A stretch of 64,000 bases of DNA from JAGRMG01 sp047975215 (GTDB lineage Bacteria > Pseudomonadota > Alphaproteobacteria > Rhodobacterales > Rhodobacteraceae), in the NCBI GenBank assembly GCA_047975215.1, contig JBKEDD010000112.1, positions 1 to 64,000 of the forward strand. Reading direction: 5' to 3'. Below the pieces are notes generated by a model that ran no database searches, was not told the origin of the DNA, and saw nothing but the letters and a program-made list of their open reading frames with translations. The first letter of the stretch is position 1. Every line of letters starts with the position of its first letter. The position numbers and the translations under genes were made by a program. Below are positions 36,533 through 45,124 of this stretch, piece after piece.

Positions 36533-37848
36533 CAGCCCACCCTTTCGCGAATCAGTTCGGGCACCGGCACCGGTTCGGGTGACAGCGTGATGGCGGACCG
36601 CACCGCTGCAACCGCCGTCTGGGCCGCATCCTCGCGCGCCGCATGAACCAGCGCCAGCGGCTGACCGGCCTCGACCCTCTGGCCCAGCCGCACCACCCGG
36701 TTCAGCCCCACCGAGGGGTCGATGGCATCGCTCTCGACCTGCCGCCCGCCGCCAAGCGCCACGACGGCAAGGCCCAGTGCCTCGCCGTCCATGGCGCTTA
36801 CATAGCCGGCCTCGCGCGCCCCGGCTTCGCGGATCACGTTGGCTTCGGGCAAAAACCGCCGCCAGTCCTCGACAAAGCCCAGCGGCCCGCCCTGGCCTGC
36901 GATCATGCGCCCGAACCGGTCGGCGATGCGACCCTCGCGCAGCGCCGCCATGATCCTGTCGGCCCCGGTCTGAACATCGTCGTCCAGCCCGGCCTCGGCC
37001 AGAACGACGCCGCCCAGCGCGGCGGTCAACTGCATCAGCGGGCCGCCCTCCTGCCCGGTCAGCACGCGCATGACCTCGGCCACCTCCAGCGCGTTGCCCA
37101 GCGCGGGCGCAAGCGGCTGATTCATGTCGCTGATGATTGCGGCTGTCCTGCACCCCGCCGCCCCGGCGCTGTCGCACAGCGCAGCGGCCAGCGCGCGGGC
37201 GTCTTCGTCGGTCTTCATGAAGGCGCCGCTGCCGGCCTTCACGTCCAGCACAAGCGCATCAAGCCCGGCCGCCAGCTTCTTGGACAGAATCGACGCTGTG
37301 ATGAGATCCAGGCTTTCGACCGTCGCGGTGACATCGCGGATTGCATAAAGGCGCCGGTCGGCCGGCGCGATCCCCGCGCCGGCACCGACTATGGCGCATC
37401 CCGCACGGCCCAGCATATCCGCCAGACGGTCGCGCGAAACCGCCGTGGCGACGCCGGGAATGGATTCAATCTTGTCGAGCGTGCCGCCGGTATGGCCCAG
37501 ACCGCGCCCCGAGATCATCGGCACATAGGCGCCGCATTCGGCCAGCGCCGGGGCCAGGATCAGCGACACGCAATCGCCCAGCCCGCCGGTGGAATGCTTG
37601 TCGATCACCGGCCCGTCCAGTTCCCAGCGCAGAACATCGCCGCTGTCGCGCATCGCCAGGGTCAGCGCGGCGCGGCCCTCGGCACCCAGCCCGCCAGACG
37701 GTTCCATCATGCAGACGGCCATCGCGAACGCACCGGCCTGCGCATCGCTGACCGTACCGTCGGCCAAACCCTGCGCGAACCAGCGCAGCTCCCCGGCCGA
37801 AGGAATCTGGCGCCGGCGCAACCGTGCGATGACGCCGCGCGCATCCAT
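36532..37848 (-). CDS. deoA: Thymidine phosphorylase
   Basis: A 438-residue enzyme that cleaves thymidine with phosphate to thymine and deoxyribose 1-phosphate. Key motifs are VIDKHSTGGLGD (phosphate and pyrimidine binding), GRGLGHTGGTLDKIESIPG, DVKAGSGAFMKT, and ISDMNQPLAPALGNALEV. The start at 37848 gives the normal MDARG-type N-terminus and lies 5 bases after the cdd stop. Full length. Confidence 0.97.
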   Translation of the reverse strand: MDARGVIARLRRRQIPSAGELRWFAQGLADGTVSDAQAGAFAMAVCMMEPSGGLGAEGRAALTLAMRDSGDVLRWELDGPVIDKHSTGGLGDCVSLILAPALAECGAYVPMISGRGLGHTGGTLDKIESIPGVATAVSRDRLADMLGRAGCAIVGAGAGIAPADRRLYAIRDVTATVESLDLITASILSKKLAAGLDALVLDVKAGSGAFMKTDEDARALAAALCDSAGAAGCRTAAIISDMNQPLAPALGNALEVAEVMRVLTGQEGGPLMQLTAALGGVVLAEAGLDDDVQTGADRIMAALREGRIADRFGRMIAGQGGPLGFVEDWRRFLPEANVIREAGAREAGYVSAMDGEALGLAVVALGGGRQVESDAIDPSVGLNRVVRLGQRVEAGQPLALVHAAREDAAQTAVAAVRSAITLSPEPVPVPELIRERVG

Positions 37849-37853
37849 GCGCC

Positions 37854-38246
37854 TCAGCGCCCCGCCATGTGGTCTTTGTTGAAGGCCCCGGGCAATAGCT
37901 CGTCGAGCGTCATGACCAGTTCCCCCCCTTGCACCGTCGCCATTGTCACGCGCACATCGCCCTTGCCGAATTCGGCCAGCTTCTGCCGGCAGCCGCCGCA
38001 GGGCGACACCGGTACCGGGCTGTCGGCAAACACGCAGACCTCGGTCAGTTCGGTTTCGCCCGCCGCCACCATGGCGGCAATGGCGCCCGCCTCGGCGCAG
38101 GTGCCTTCGGGATAGGCGACGTTCTCGACGTTGCAACCGGCATAGACCGCGCCCGATGCGGCGCGCAGCGCGGCCCCCACCTTGAACCCGGAATAGGGGG
38201 CATGGGCGTTTTCGCGCACGGCGGCGGCGGCGGCTATCAGCGACAT
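37854..38246 (-). CDS. cdd: Cytidine deaminase
   Basis: A 130-residue tetrameric-type cytidine deaminase. Zinc ligands are Cys50, Cys83 and Cys86, with the catalytic Glu52 (TCAEAGA, PCGGC). The N-terminal APYSGFKVGAAL and GCNVENVAYPEGTCAE bind nucleoside. It deaminates cytidine and deoxycytidine before phosphorolysis. It is first in the operon with deoA and deoB; its promoter must lie in the 162 bases shared with divergent maeB. Confidence 0.97.
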   Translation of the reverse strand: MSLIAAAAAVRENAHAPYSGFKVGAALRAASGAVYAGCNVENVAYPEGTCAEAGAIAAMVAAGETELTEVCVFADSPVPVSPCGGCRQKLAEFGKGDVRVTMATVQGGELVMTLDELLPGAFNKDHMAGR

Positions 38247-38367
38247 TCCGGTAATCTCCTGACTGTGCCGCGCAATCTTGCGGCAAGAGTGGCCGGATGC
38301 AAGCCTGTCGGTTTTCGCGGCGGCTTTTCCGCCGGTTCGAAAAACACCGGTTCCCCCCGTCGAGAAA

Positions 38368-38387
38368 ATAGTTTAACGCTAAACTAT
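38368..38387. promoter_or_regulatory. LacI-family-type operator candidate upstream of maeB
   Basis: ATAGTTTAACGCTAAACTAT is a 20-bp palindrome, matching at 9 of 10 positions per arm, with the central CG typical of LacI-family operators. It ends 21 bases before the maeB ATG and is about 120 bases from the divergent cdd start. A LacI-type regulator of central carbon metabolism (CceR-like) is a plausible owner; this is inference. Confidence 0.55.
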
Positions 38388-38408
38388 ATCCTCGAGAGGT
38401 GTGGTGAC

Positions 38409-40682
38409 ATGTCCGAAAAAGAAAGTCTGCGCCAGGCGGCGCTGTTCTATCACGAGTTTCCGAAACCCGGAAAGCTGGAGATCAGGGCCACCAAGCCGAT
38501 GGCCAACGGCCGCGATCTCAGCCGCGCCTATTCCCCCGGCGTGGCCGAAGCCTGTCTCGAGATCCGCAACGATGCCGCCAACGCCGCGCGCTACACCGCC
38601 AGGGGCAACCTGGTGGCGGTGGTCTCGAACGGAACCGCGGTGCTGGGGCTGGGCAATATCGGCGCGCTGGCCAGCAAACCGGTGATGGAAGGCAAGTCGG
38701 TCCTGTTCAAGAAATTCGCCAATATCGACTGTTTCGATATCGAGGTGAACGAAACCGACCCCGAAAGGCTGGCCGAAATCGTCTGCGCGCTGGAACCGAC
38801 CTTTGGCGCGATAAACCTCGAGGATATCAAGGCACCCGACTGTTTCATCGTGGAAAAGCTGTGCCGGGAACGCATGAACATTCCCGTATTTCACGACGAT
38901 CAGCACGGAACAGCCATCGTGGTCGGCGCGGCGGCCACCAACGCGCTGCATGTCGCGGGCAAGGCGTTTGGCGATATCAAGATCGTCTCGACCGGGGGCG
39001 GCGCGGCGGGCATCGCCTGTCTCAACATGCTGCTGAAACTCGGCGTGAAGCGCGAGAATGTCTGGCTTTGCGACATTCACGGGCTGGTGCATGAAGGACG
39101 CGAGGCCGACATGACCCCGCAGAAAGCGGCGTTCGCCCAGGCCACCGATCTTCGCACGCTCGATCAGGTGATCGACGGCGCCGACCTGTTCCTTGGCCTG
39201 TCCGGCCCCGACGTGCTCGCCCCGGAGATGGTGGCCAGAATGGCCAACCGCCCGATCATCTTTGCCCTGGCCAACCCCACCCCCGAAATCCTGCCCGATG
39301 CCGCCCGCGCCGTTGCGCCCGATGCGATCATCGCCACCGGGCGCAGCGATTTTCCCAACCAGGTCAACAACGTGCTGTGTTTCCCGTTCATCTTCCGGGG
39401 GGCGCTGGACGTGGGCGCGACCGAAATCAACGACGAAATGCAACTGGCCTGCATCGCCGGTATCGCCGATCTGGCCCGCGCCACCACCAGCGCCGAGGCG
39501 GCGGCGGCCTATCGCGGCGAACAACTGACCTTCGGTCCCGACTATCTGATTCCCAAACCGTTCGACCCGCGGCTGGTCGCTGTCGTGTCATCTTCGGTCG
39601 CCCGCGCGGCGATGGAAAGCGGTGTCGCCACGAGACCGATCGAAGACCTGGCCGCGTACAAAGACAAACTTAACCAGACCGTGTTTCGATCAGCATTGCT
39701 TATGCGGCCGGTGTTCGAGGCGGCCCGCGCCGCGTCGCGCCGGATCGTCTTTGCCGAGGGCGAGGACGAGCGCGTGCTGCGCGCCGCACAGGCGATTCTG
39801 GAAGAAACCACCGAAACCCCGGTTCTGATCGGACGTCCCGAGGTGATCGAAAGCCGCTGCGAACGCCACGGCCTGCGCATCCGCCCCGGCACCGACATCC
39901 AGATCGTGAACCCGGAAAACGACCCGCGCTACTACGATTACTGGACCAGCTATCACGATCTGATGCAGCGTCGCGGCGTCACGCCCGACATCGCCAAGGC
40001 CGTCATGCGCACCAACACCACCGCCATCGGCGCCATCATGGTACATCGGGGCGAGGCCGACAGCCTGATCTGCGGCACATTCGGCGAATTCCGCTGGCAC
40101 CTGAACTATGTCACACAGGTTCTGGGCACGGCCGACCTGCGCCCGCACGGGGCGCTGTCGCTGATGATTCTCGAAGACGGGCCGCTGTTCATCGCAGACA
40201 CCCACGTCCACCAGCTGCCGGACCCCGAACAACTGGCCGAGATCGCCATCGGCGCCGCCCGGCATGTACGCCGCTTCGGGCTGGATCCGGCCATCGCCTT
40301 CTGTTCCCAGTCGCAGTTCGGCAACCAGGCCGAAGGGTCGGGCAAGCGGATGCGCCAGGCGCTGGCCCTGCTCGACCGCGAACCGCGCGATTTCGTCTAT
40401 GAGGGCGAAATGAACGTCGATGCCGCGCTCGACCCCGAACTTCGTGCCCGGATCTTCCCGAACTCACGCATGCAGGGCGCCGCGAACGTGCTGGTCTTTG
40501 CCCATGCCGACGCCGCTTCGGGCGTGCGCAACATCCTCAAGATGCGTGCCGGCGGGCTCGAGGTCGGGCCGGTGCTGATGGGCATGGGCAACCGCGCCCA
40601 TATCGTGACGCCTTCGATATCGGCGCGGGGGCTATTGAACATGGCCGCCATCGCCGGCACGCCGGTTGCGCATTACGGCTGA
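38409..40682 (+). CDS. maeB: NADP-dependent malic enzyme with phosphotransacetylase-like domain
   Basis: A 757-residue MaeB-type enzyme that decarboxylates malate to pyruvate with NADP+. Residues 1-430 are the malic enzyme part: RDLSRAYSPGVAEAC, the active-site HDDQHGTAIVVGAAATNA and the cofactor motif STGGGAAGIACLNML. Residues about 435-757 resemble phosphate acetyltransferase (FAEGEDERVLRAAQ to the C-terminus), which in MaeB proteins is inactive as PTA and senses acetyl-CoA. GAGAGG precedes the ATG at 38409. A LacI-type operator candidate lies just upstream. Confidence 0.96.
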   Translation: MSEKESLRQAALFYHEFPKPGKLEIRATKPMANGRDLSRAYSPGVAEACLEIRNDAANAARYTARGNLVAVVSNGTAVLGLGNIGALASKPVMEGKSVLFKKFANIDCFDIEVNETDPERLAEIVCALEPTFGAINLEDIKAPDCFIVEKLCRERMNIPVFHDDQHGTAIVVGAAATNALHVAGKAFGDIKIVSTGGGAAGIACLNMLLKLGVKRENVWLCDIHGLVHEGREADMTPQKAAFAQATDLRTLDQVIDGADLFLGLSGPDVLAPEMVARMANRPIIFALANPTPEILPDAARAVAPDAIIATGRSDFPNQVNNVLCFPFIFRGALDVGATEINDEMQLACIAGIADLARATTSAEAAAAYRGEQLTFGPDYLIPKPFDPRLVAVVSSSVARAAMESGVATRPIEDLAAYKDKLNQTVFRSALLMRPVFEAARAASRRIVFAEGEDERVLRAAQAILEETTETPVLIGRPEVIESRCERHGLRIRPGTDIQIVNPENDPRYYDYWTSYHDLMQRRGVTPDIAKAVMRTNTTAIGAIMVHRGEADSLICGTFGEFRWHLNYVTQVLGTADLRPHGALSLMILEDGPLFIADTHVHQLPDPEQLAEIAIGAARHVRRFGLDPAIAFCSQSQFGNQAEGSGKRMRQALALLDREPRDFVYEGEMNVDAALDPELRARIFPNSRMQGAANVLVFAHADAASGVRNILKMRAGGLEVGPVLMGMGNRAHIVTPSISARGLLNMAAIAGTPVAHYG

Positions 40683-40692
40683 AACGCAAAGA

Positions 40693-40719
40693 CCGCCGCG
40701 ACCGGTCGGGTCGCGGCGG
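40693..40719 (+). terminator. Hairpin after maeB
   Basis: CCGCCGCGACC and GGTCGCGGCGG form an 11-bp stem around a GGTCG loop, 10 bases after the maeB stop. The T-rich stretch comes only about 15 bases later (GGTTATTTCTTGG). It also lies downstream of the small minus-strand ORF ending at 40735, so it could serve both. Confidence 0.6.
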
Positions 40720-40734
40720 CCTGGGCGGATCGGG

Positions 40735-40791
40735 TTATTTCTTGGTGGTCTTGTCGCCGGGTTTCGCCGGTTTCTTCTTGGTATCGGCCAT
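40735..40791 (-). CDS. Possible 18-residue Lys-rich peptide
   Basis: The frame encodes MADTKKKPAKPGDKTTKK, extremely basic (8 Lys). An AGGAC lies 9 bases before the ATG, and a hairpin lies 15 bases beyond the stop. In-frame sequence further upstream is Arg/Cys-rich and looks non-coding, so the start at 40791 is favoured. It could equally be chance; I cannot assign a role. Confidence 0.3.
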   Translation of the reverse strand: MADTKKKPAKPGDKTTKK

Positions 40792-40959
40792 CTTGGCTTG
40801 TCCTAAACAGGGACGGCGGCATGCCGGCCCATGGCGCGAAGGTTGCACACCGTGTCGGCCGATTCTCGCAAGGATTCGACAGCGCGAATGTCGGAATTCG
40901 GCCGCGTTACGGACGCGGCCGGCACTCCCGCATGGCTTTGCCACGCCGCGAGTCCCGGT

Positions 40960-40967
40960 TTTGCAAA
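40960..40967. promoter_or_regulatory. TTTGCAAA operator-like octamer 1
   Basis: A perfect TTTGCAAA palindrome about 180 bases before prpE. The octamer is the recognition element known for short-chain acyl-CoA regulators of the RamB/ScfR (PccR) type that control propionyl-CoA metabolism. Confidence 0.5.
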
Positions 40968-41008
40968 TCGTGTCTGCTATTCAACTCAAAAAGCTGAACT
41001 TCCGGATT

Positions 41009-41026
41009 TTGCAAAACTTTGCAAGT
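41009..41026. promoter_or_regulatory. Paired TTTGCAAA operator-like octamers upstream of prpE
   Basis: TTTGCAAA (41009-41016), two bases, then TTTGCAAG (41019-41026): the two octamer centres are 10 bp apart, one helical turn. A further related TCTGCAAA is at 41041-41048. Clustered copies before a propionyl-CoA synthetase gene fit a PccR/ScfR-type regulator, which in Rhodobacter governs propionyl-CoA assimilation. No such regulator gene is in the window. Confidence 0.65.
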
Positions 41027-41144
41027 TCCAGATGGATGATTCTGCAAATTTCTCGCGATAATCTGACGCTCCGCCTTTCAACGGGCTTGCCGTCAGGGCA
41101 CCCTGTCTCCTAACACCGTCTCAGCGAACCCGGAGGAGCAAGGC

Positions 41145-43037
41145 ATGGCATACAAGGATATCTACGAAGGCTGGAAGCGCGACCCGGAAGGTTTCTGGAT
41201 GCAGGCGGCCGAGGCCATCGACTGGGACCGCAAGCCGACCAGGGCGCTGTTTGACCAGAACGCGCCGCTATATGAATGGTTCGCCGATGGCATGGTCAAC
41301 ACCTGCTGGAACGCGGTCGACCGCCATGTCGAGGCCGGGCGCGGCGCGCAGACCGCGATCATCCACGACAGCCCCGTGACCGGCGTCAAGCAGAAGATCA
41401 ACTATTCGCAGTTGCGTTCACGAGTCGCCCGCCTGGCGGGCGCCCTGCGCGCCCGAGGGATCGAAAAGGGCGACCGCGTCATCATCTACATGCCCATGGT
41501 CCCCGAAGCGATCGAGGCGATGCTGGCCTGCGGGCGCATCGGCGCGATCCATTCGGTCGTGTTCGGCGGTTTCGCGGCCAGCGAACTGGCGGTCCGCATC
41601 GACGATTGTCAGCCCAAGTGCATCATCGCCGCCTCATGCGGAATCGAGCCGGGCCGGGTCGTGCACTACAAGCCGCTGCTCGACGGCGCCATCGGCCAGG
41701 CAAGCCACAAACCCGACTTCTGCGTCATCTTCCAGCGCGAGGAAGAGGTGGCGCATCTCGAAGACGGGCGCGACTACGACTGGCATGCGTTCCAGTACGG
41801 GGTGGAACCCGCCGAATGCGTTCCCGTCGAAGGCAATCACCCGGCCTATATCCTCTACACCTCCGGCACGACCGGCGCGCCCAAGGGCGTGGTGCGCCAC
41901 ACCGGCGGGCATCTGGTGGCGCTGAACTGGACCATGAAGAACATCTACAACGTCGATCCGGGCGACGTGTTCTGGGCCGCGTCCGATGTCGGCTGGGTCG
42001 TGGGCCACTCCTACATCTGCTATGCGCCGCTCGTTCACGGCAACACCACCGTGGTATTCGAGGGCAAGCCCGTCGGCACGCCCGATGCCGGTACATTCTG
42101 GCGGGTGATAAGCGAACACAAGGTACGCAGCTTCTTCACCGCTCCCACCGCCTTCCGCGCCATCAAGCGCGAGGATCCCAAAGGCGAGTACCGCGATAAA
42201 TACGACCTCTCCTGCCTGCGCGCGCTCTATCTGGCCGGTGAACGCGCCGATCCGGATACGATCGAATGGGCGCAGAAGATCCTCGGCGTGCCGGTCTACG
42301 ACCACTGGTGGCAGACCGAAACGGGATACACCATCGCCGGCAACCCGGCCGGAATCGAACCGCTGCCCGTCAAGATCGGCTCGCCCACCGTGGCGATGCC
42401 GGGATACGACGTGCAAATCCTCGACGAGGCAGGCCACGAAATGCCGCCCGGCACACTGGGTGCCATCGCGGTCCGGCTGCCGCTGCCGCCCGGCACGCTG
42501 CCGACGCTGTGGAATGCCGAAGACCGGTTCCGCAAATCCTATCTCGATCACTTCCCCGGCTATTACGAAACCGGCGATGCCGGCATGAAGGACGAAGACG
42601 GCTATCTCTGGATCATGGCGCGCACCGACGATGTCATCAACGTCGCCGGCCACCGCCTGTCTACCGGCGCCATGGAGGAGGTGCTGGCCAGCCATCCCGA
42701 CGTCGCCGAATGCGCGGTTATCGGCGTCAGCGACCGTCTCAAGGGCCAGATGCCGGTGGGCTTCGTCTGTCTGACCAAGGGCGTGGATCGCCCCAATGAC
42801 GACATCGTGCGCGAATGCGTCAAACTGGTCCGCGACCGGATCGGCCCGGTCGCCGCCTTCAAGCTCGCTCTGGTCGTTGACCGGCTGCCCAAGACACGAT
42901 CCGGCAAGATCCTGCGGGCCACGATGGCCAGGATCGCCGATGGCGAGGCGTTCAAGATGCCCGCCACCATCGACGACCCCGCGATTCTGGACGAGATTCG
43001 CGCCGCCCTGAAGACCATCGGCTATGCCGGCCCCTGA
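41145..43037 (+). CDS. prpE: Propionate-CoA ligase
   Basis: A 630-residue acyl-CoA synthetase of the acetyl/propionyl-CoA synthetase family. The AMP-binding P-loop is ILYTSGTTGAPKGVVRHTGG; the aromatic pocket segment is YDHWWQTETGYTIAGNPAG; the hinge and late motifs are YETGDAGMKDEDGYLWIMARTDD; the catalytic Lys lies in KTRSGKILRATM near the C-terminus. The short N-terminal leader (YKDIYEGWKRDPEGFW) and the VFGGFAASELAVRIDD stretch fit PrpE better than Acs. CGGAGGAG precedes the ATG. In marine relatives PrpE also activates acrylate formed from DMSP. Four TTTGCAAA-like sites lie upstream. Confidence 0.93.
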   Translation: MAYKDIYEGWKRDPEGFWMQAAEAIDWDRKPTRALFDQNAPLYEWFADGMVNTCWNAVDRHVEAGRGAQTAIIHDSPVTGVKQKINYSQLRSRVARLAGALRARGIEKGDRVIIYMPMVPEAIEAMLACGRIGAIHSVVFGGFAASELAVRIDDCQPKCIIAASCGIEPGRVVHYKPLLDGAIGQASHKPDFCVIFQREEEVAHLEDGRDYDWHAFQYGVEPAECVPVEGNHPAYILYTSGTTGAPKGVVRHTGGHLVALNWTMKNIYNVDPGDVFWAASDVGWVVGHSYICYAPLVHGNTTVVFEGKPVGTPDAGTFWRVISEHKVRSFFTAPTAFRAIKREDPKGEYRDKYDLSCLRALYLAGERADPDTIEWAQKILGVPVYDHWWQTETGYTIAGNPAGIEPLPVKIGSPTVAMPGYDVQILDEAGHEMPPGTLGAIAVRLPLPPGTLPTLWNAEDRFRKSYLDHFPGYYETGDAGMKDEDGYLWIMARTDDVINVAGHRLSTGAMEEVLASHPDVAECAVIGVSDRLKGQMPVGFVCLTKGVDRPNDDIVRECVKLVRDRIGPVAAFKLALVVDRLPKTRSGKILRATMARIADGEAFKMPATIDDPAILDEIRAALKTIGYAGP

Positions 43038-43054
43038 GCACACCTGCCCCGGCC

Positions 43055-43070
43055 GGCAAGGCCGCTTGCC
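43055..43070 (+). terminator. Hairpin after prpE
   Basis: GGCAAG and CTTGCC pair around GCCG, 17 bases after the prpE stop codon, followed by the pyrimidine-rich CGCCGTCTTCTTTCTGG. A modest intrinsic terminator candidate. Confidence 0.4.
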
Positions 43071-43072
43071 CG

Positions 43073-43120
43073 CCGTCTTCTTTCTGGTTGCAAATACTCA
43101 AACCCGACGGCCGGGGCACG
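43073..43120 (+). repeat. Rhodobacterales-type intergenic repeat, diverged copy
   Basis: TCTTCTTTCTGGTTGCAAAT followed by ACTCAAACCCGACGGCCGGG resembles the elements at 1071 and 52110 in order (TTCTTCTG, AAATA, then a GC-rich palindromic tail), but with several substitutions. Confidence 0.4.
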
Positions 43121-43448
43121 GCACGGCGCACCCGTGCCGGCACAGCCTCTGGCCCGGACAAGCCGACGGTCCCGTTCCGGGGCCGCTCGGCCTCGTCACC
43201 GGCCAGACCGCCCCAACCCGGCCGCGATCGGGCGCTTGACCTGCTTCCAGGCGCCTTCGGTACAGGCCGGGTTCTTGCGCTTGCTCCGCTCGTGCTCCGC
43301 TGTCGAAGCGGACGCCTGATCGCGCCCTCGGATCCTCACCGCGACAACCCGCAGGACCGCTTCCGCTTCGCGGGAATGAAACACCGGCGCACCTGCCGTC
43401 TTGGCAACGCCCGCGCCGGCGTCCTAAGGTCGCGCAAGGAGATTGCGC

Positions 43449-44879
43449 ATGACCAGGACCGAACTCTGGCGCCTTGACGCCACCGAACTGACCGCCCGCA
43501 CGATCGCGGGCGACATCACCGCCGAAACGGCGGTCTCGGACGCGCTTGCGCGTATGGAGGCGATCAACCCGCGCCTCAACGCCGTGGTGGAAAACCTCGC
43601 CGAAGACGCTCTGGGCCGTGCCCGTGCGCTGGACAGGGCGCGCGCGGGCGGTGCCGAACCCGGCCCGCTGCACGGTCTGCCGGTGACGATCAAGATCAAC
43701 GTGGATCAGGCCGGCCACGCGACAAGCAATGGTGTCGTGGCGCTGAAAAACCTGATCGCCTCGGCCGATGCGCCCGTCGTGGAGAACCTTCAAAAGGCCG
43801 GGGCCGTGGTGATCGGGCGCACCAACACGCCCGAATTCTCGTTTCGCGCCGATACCGACAACCCGCTTTTCGGGCGCACCCGCAACCCCTGGGGCGATCA
43901 CGTCTCGCCGGGCGGGTCGTCGGGCGGGGCCGGGGCCGCGGTGATGGCGGGCATCGGGGTTCTGGGGCATGGCAACGATATCGGCGGCAGCCTGCGGTTT
44001 CCAGCCGCCGCCAACGGCGCGGTAACGGTCAAGCCGGGCCTGGGCCGGGTGCCGGCATGGAATCCAAGCCAGACCGCAGAGCGCGGGATGCTGGCGCAGG
44101 CCATGTCCGTGCAAGGGCTGCTGGTGCGCTCGGCGCGCGATCTGCACCTGTCGATGCCATCCCTCATCGCGCCGGATGCGCGCGATCCGTTCCATGTCCC
44201 CCTGCCCTGGCGCGGTGCGCGGCCCGATACGCCGGTCAGGGTCGGCTTTACCCGGGAAACCTGGGAATTCGATCTGCACCCCGAGGTATCGCTGGCACTG
44301 GATACGGCGCGCGACGCGCTGTCCGATGCCGGTTACGAGGTGGTCGAGGTCGAACCGCCGCAGCTGCGCGCGGCGGCAATGGCGGGCTACCGCGCCCTGA
44401 TGGGCGAGATGAAGGCGCTGATGGGCGAGGATCTGCGCAAACACGGCTCCCCGACGCTGAACGCGATCTTCGATGAATATTACGCCCGCTTCCCGCCCTA
44501 TGAGGGGGCGGAACTGCTGCGCGTGATGGCGCAACGCAGCCACTTCGCACGGGTATGGTCGCTGTTTCTGGAGGAGTATCCGCTGGTGCTGTGTCCGTTC
44601 CTGCCCCAGCCCTTCTTTCGTCCCGACCGCGACACCGAAGGCGCCGAGGGCGTGCGCGAGGCGCTGGGATCGGCGCTGTGGTCCTATTCGATGAACTTCT
44701 TGGGGCTGCCGGCGGCGAACGTGCCCGCTCGTCTGGCCGAACTGCCGGGCGGCCCGCAGCCCGTCGGTGTCCAGATCGTCGCGCGTCGCTGGCGCGAGGA
44801 TCTCGCGGTCGATGCCTGCATCGCCATCGAAGACCGTGTCGGGCGCATGTGCGATGCGCTTTGGGCGCGGATGGGCTGA
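43449..44879 (+). CDS. Amidase (amidase signature family)
   Basis: A 476-residue enzyme with the Ser-cisSer-Lys triad: Lys82 (PVTIKINVD), Ser157 in SPGGSSGGAGAAV and the nucleophile Ser181 in NDIGGSLRFPA. The family hydrolyses amides, including simple amides, amino-acid amides and glutamine in transamidation; with no GatB/C gene nearby and this divergent C-terminal half it is probably a catabolic amidase with unknown substrate. AAGGAG lies 7 bases before the ATG at 43449. Confidence 0.9.
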   Translation: MTRTELWRLDATELTARTIAGDITAETAVSDALARMEAINPRLNAVVENLAEDALGRARALDRARAGGAEPGPLHGLPVTIKINVDQAGHATSNGVVALKNLIASADAPVVENLQKAGAVVIGRTNTPEFSFRADTDNPLFGRTRNPWGDHVSPGGSSGGAGAAVMAGIGVLGHGNDIGGSLRFPAAANGAVTVKPGLGRVPAWNPSQTAERGMLAQAMSVQGLLVRSARDLHLSMPSLIAPDARDPFHVPLPWRGARPDTPVRVGFTRETWEFDLHPEVSLALDTARDALSDAGYEVVEVEPPQLRAAAMAGYRALMGEMKALMGEDLRKHGSPTLNAIFDEYYARFPPYEGAELLRVMAQRSHFARVWSLFLEEYPLVLCPFLPQPFFRPDRDTEGAEGVREALGSALWSYSMNFLGLPAANVPARLAELPGGPQPVGVQIVARRWREDLAVDACIAIEDRVGRMCDALWARMG

Positions 44880-44895
44880 GCGAAGGGGTGCGGAC

Positions 44896-44913
44896 GCGGT
44901 GTTGGGGCACCGC
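44896..44913 (+). terminator. Small hairpin after the amidase gene
   Basis: GCGGTG and CACCGC pair around TTGGGG, 16 bases after the amidase stop. It is short and lacks a T-run, so it is weak evidence for termination. Confidence 0.25.
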
Positions 44914-45073
44914 GCCCGCGATTGCGCAACGGGCAGCCTTCTTAACCACTCACTCGAAACCCCGCCGCGGCGGGGACCGGAACACACCCGTCGGCTGTAA
45001 CGACTACACCAGCATTCCGGCGCGCCTTCTGTGAAGCTGTTCACATGGAACGCTTTTTTTCAGAGATATTCCT

Positions 45074-45091
45074 GACCCGGCAGGCCGGGTC
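45074..45091. terminator. Hairpin downstream of the sulfotransferase gene
   Basis: GACCCGG and CCGGGTC pair around four bases, about 33 bases beyond the sulfotransferase stop on the minus strand, in the convergent gap with the amidase gene. No T-run immediately follows. Confidence 0.35.
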
Positions 45092-45124
45092 CGCCGGTTT
45101 CGCAACCTTTTTGCGCCCGCCGCG

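Larger units (their letters stand above)
40792..41144. other. prpE upstream region
   Basis: This 353-base stretch is lower in G+C than its surroundings near 40955-41060, as expected for promoter and operator DNA. It contains four TTTGCAAA-type octamers (listed separately). No convincing gene was seen. Confidence 0.6.
43038..43448. other. Intergenic region prpE-amidase
   Basis: This 411-base stretch holds the prpE hairpin, a diverged copy of the Rhodobacterales repeat (43073-43120) and, on the minus strand, a 62-codon frame (43196-43384, GTG start) with G/C-rich third positions but no good ribosome-binding site and no recognised similarity. I leave that frame uncalled. It could be gene debris. 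Confidence 0.5.

Noticed and set aside
43196..43384. A 62-codon minus-strand frame between prpE and the amidase gene
   Set aside because: Acceptable third-position G/C content but only a GTG start with a poor ribosome-binding site and no recognisable product; noted only in the region entry.
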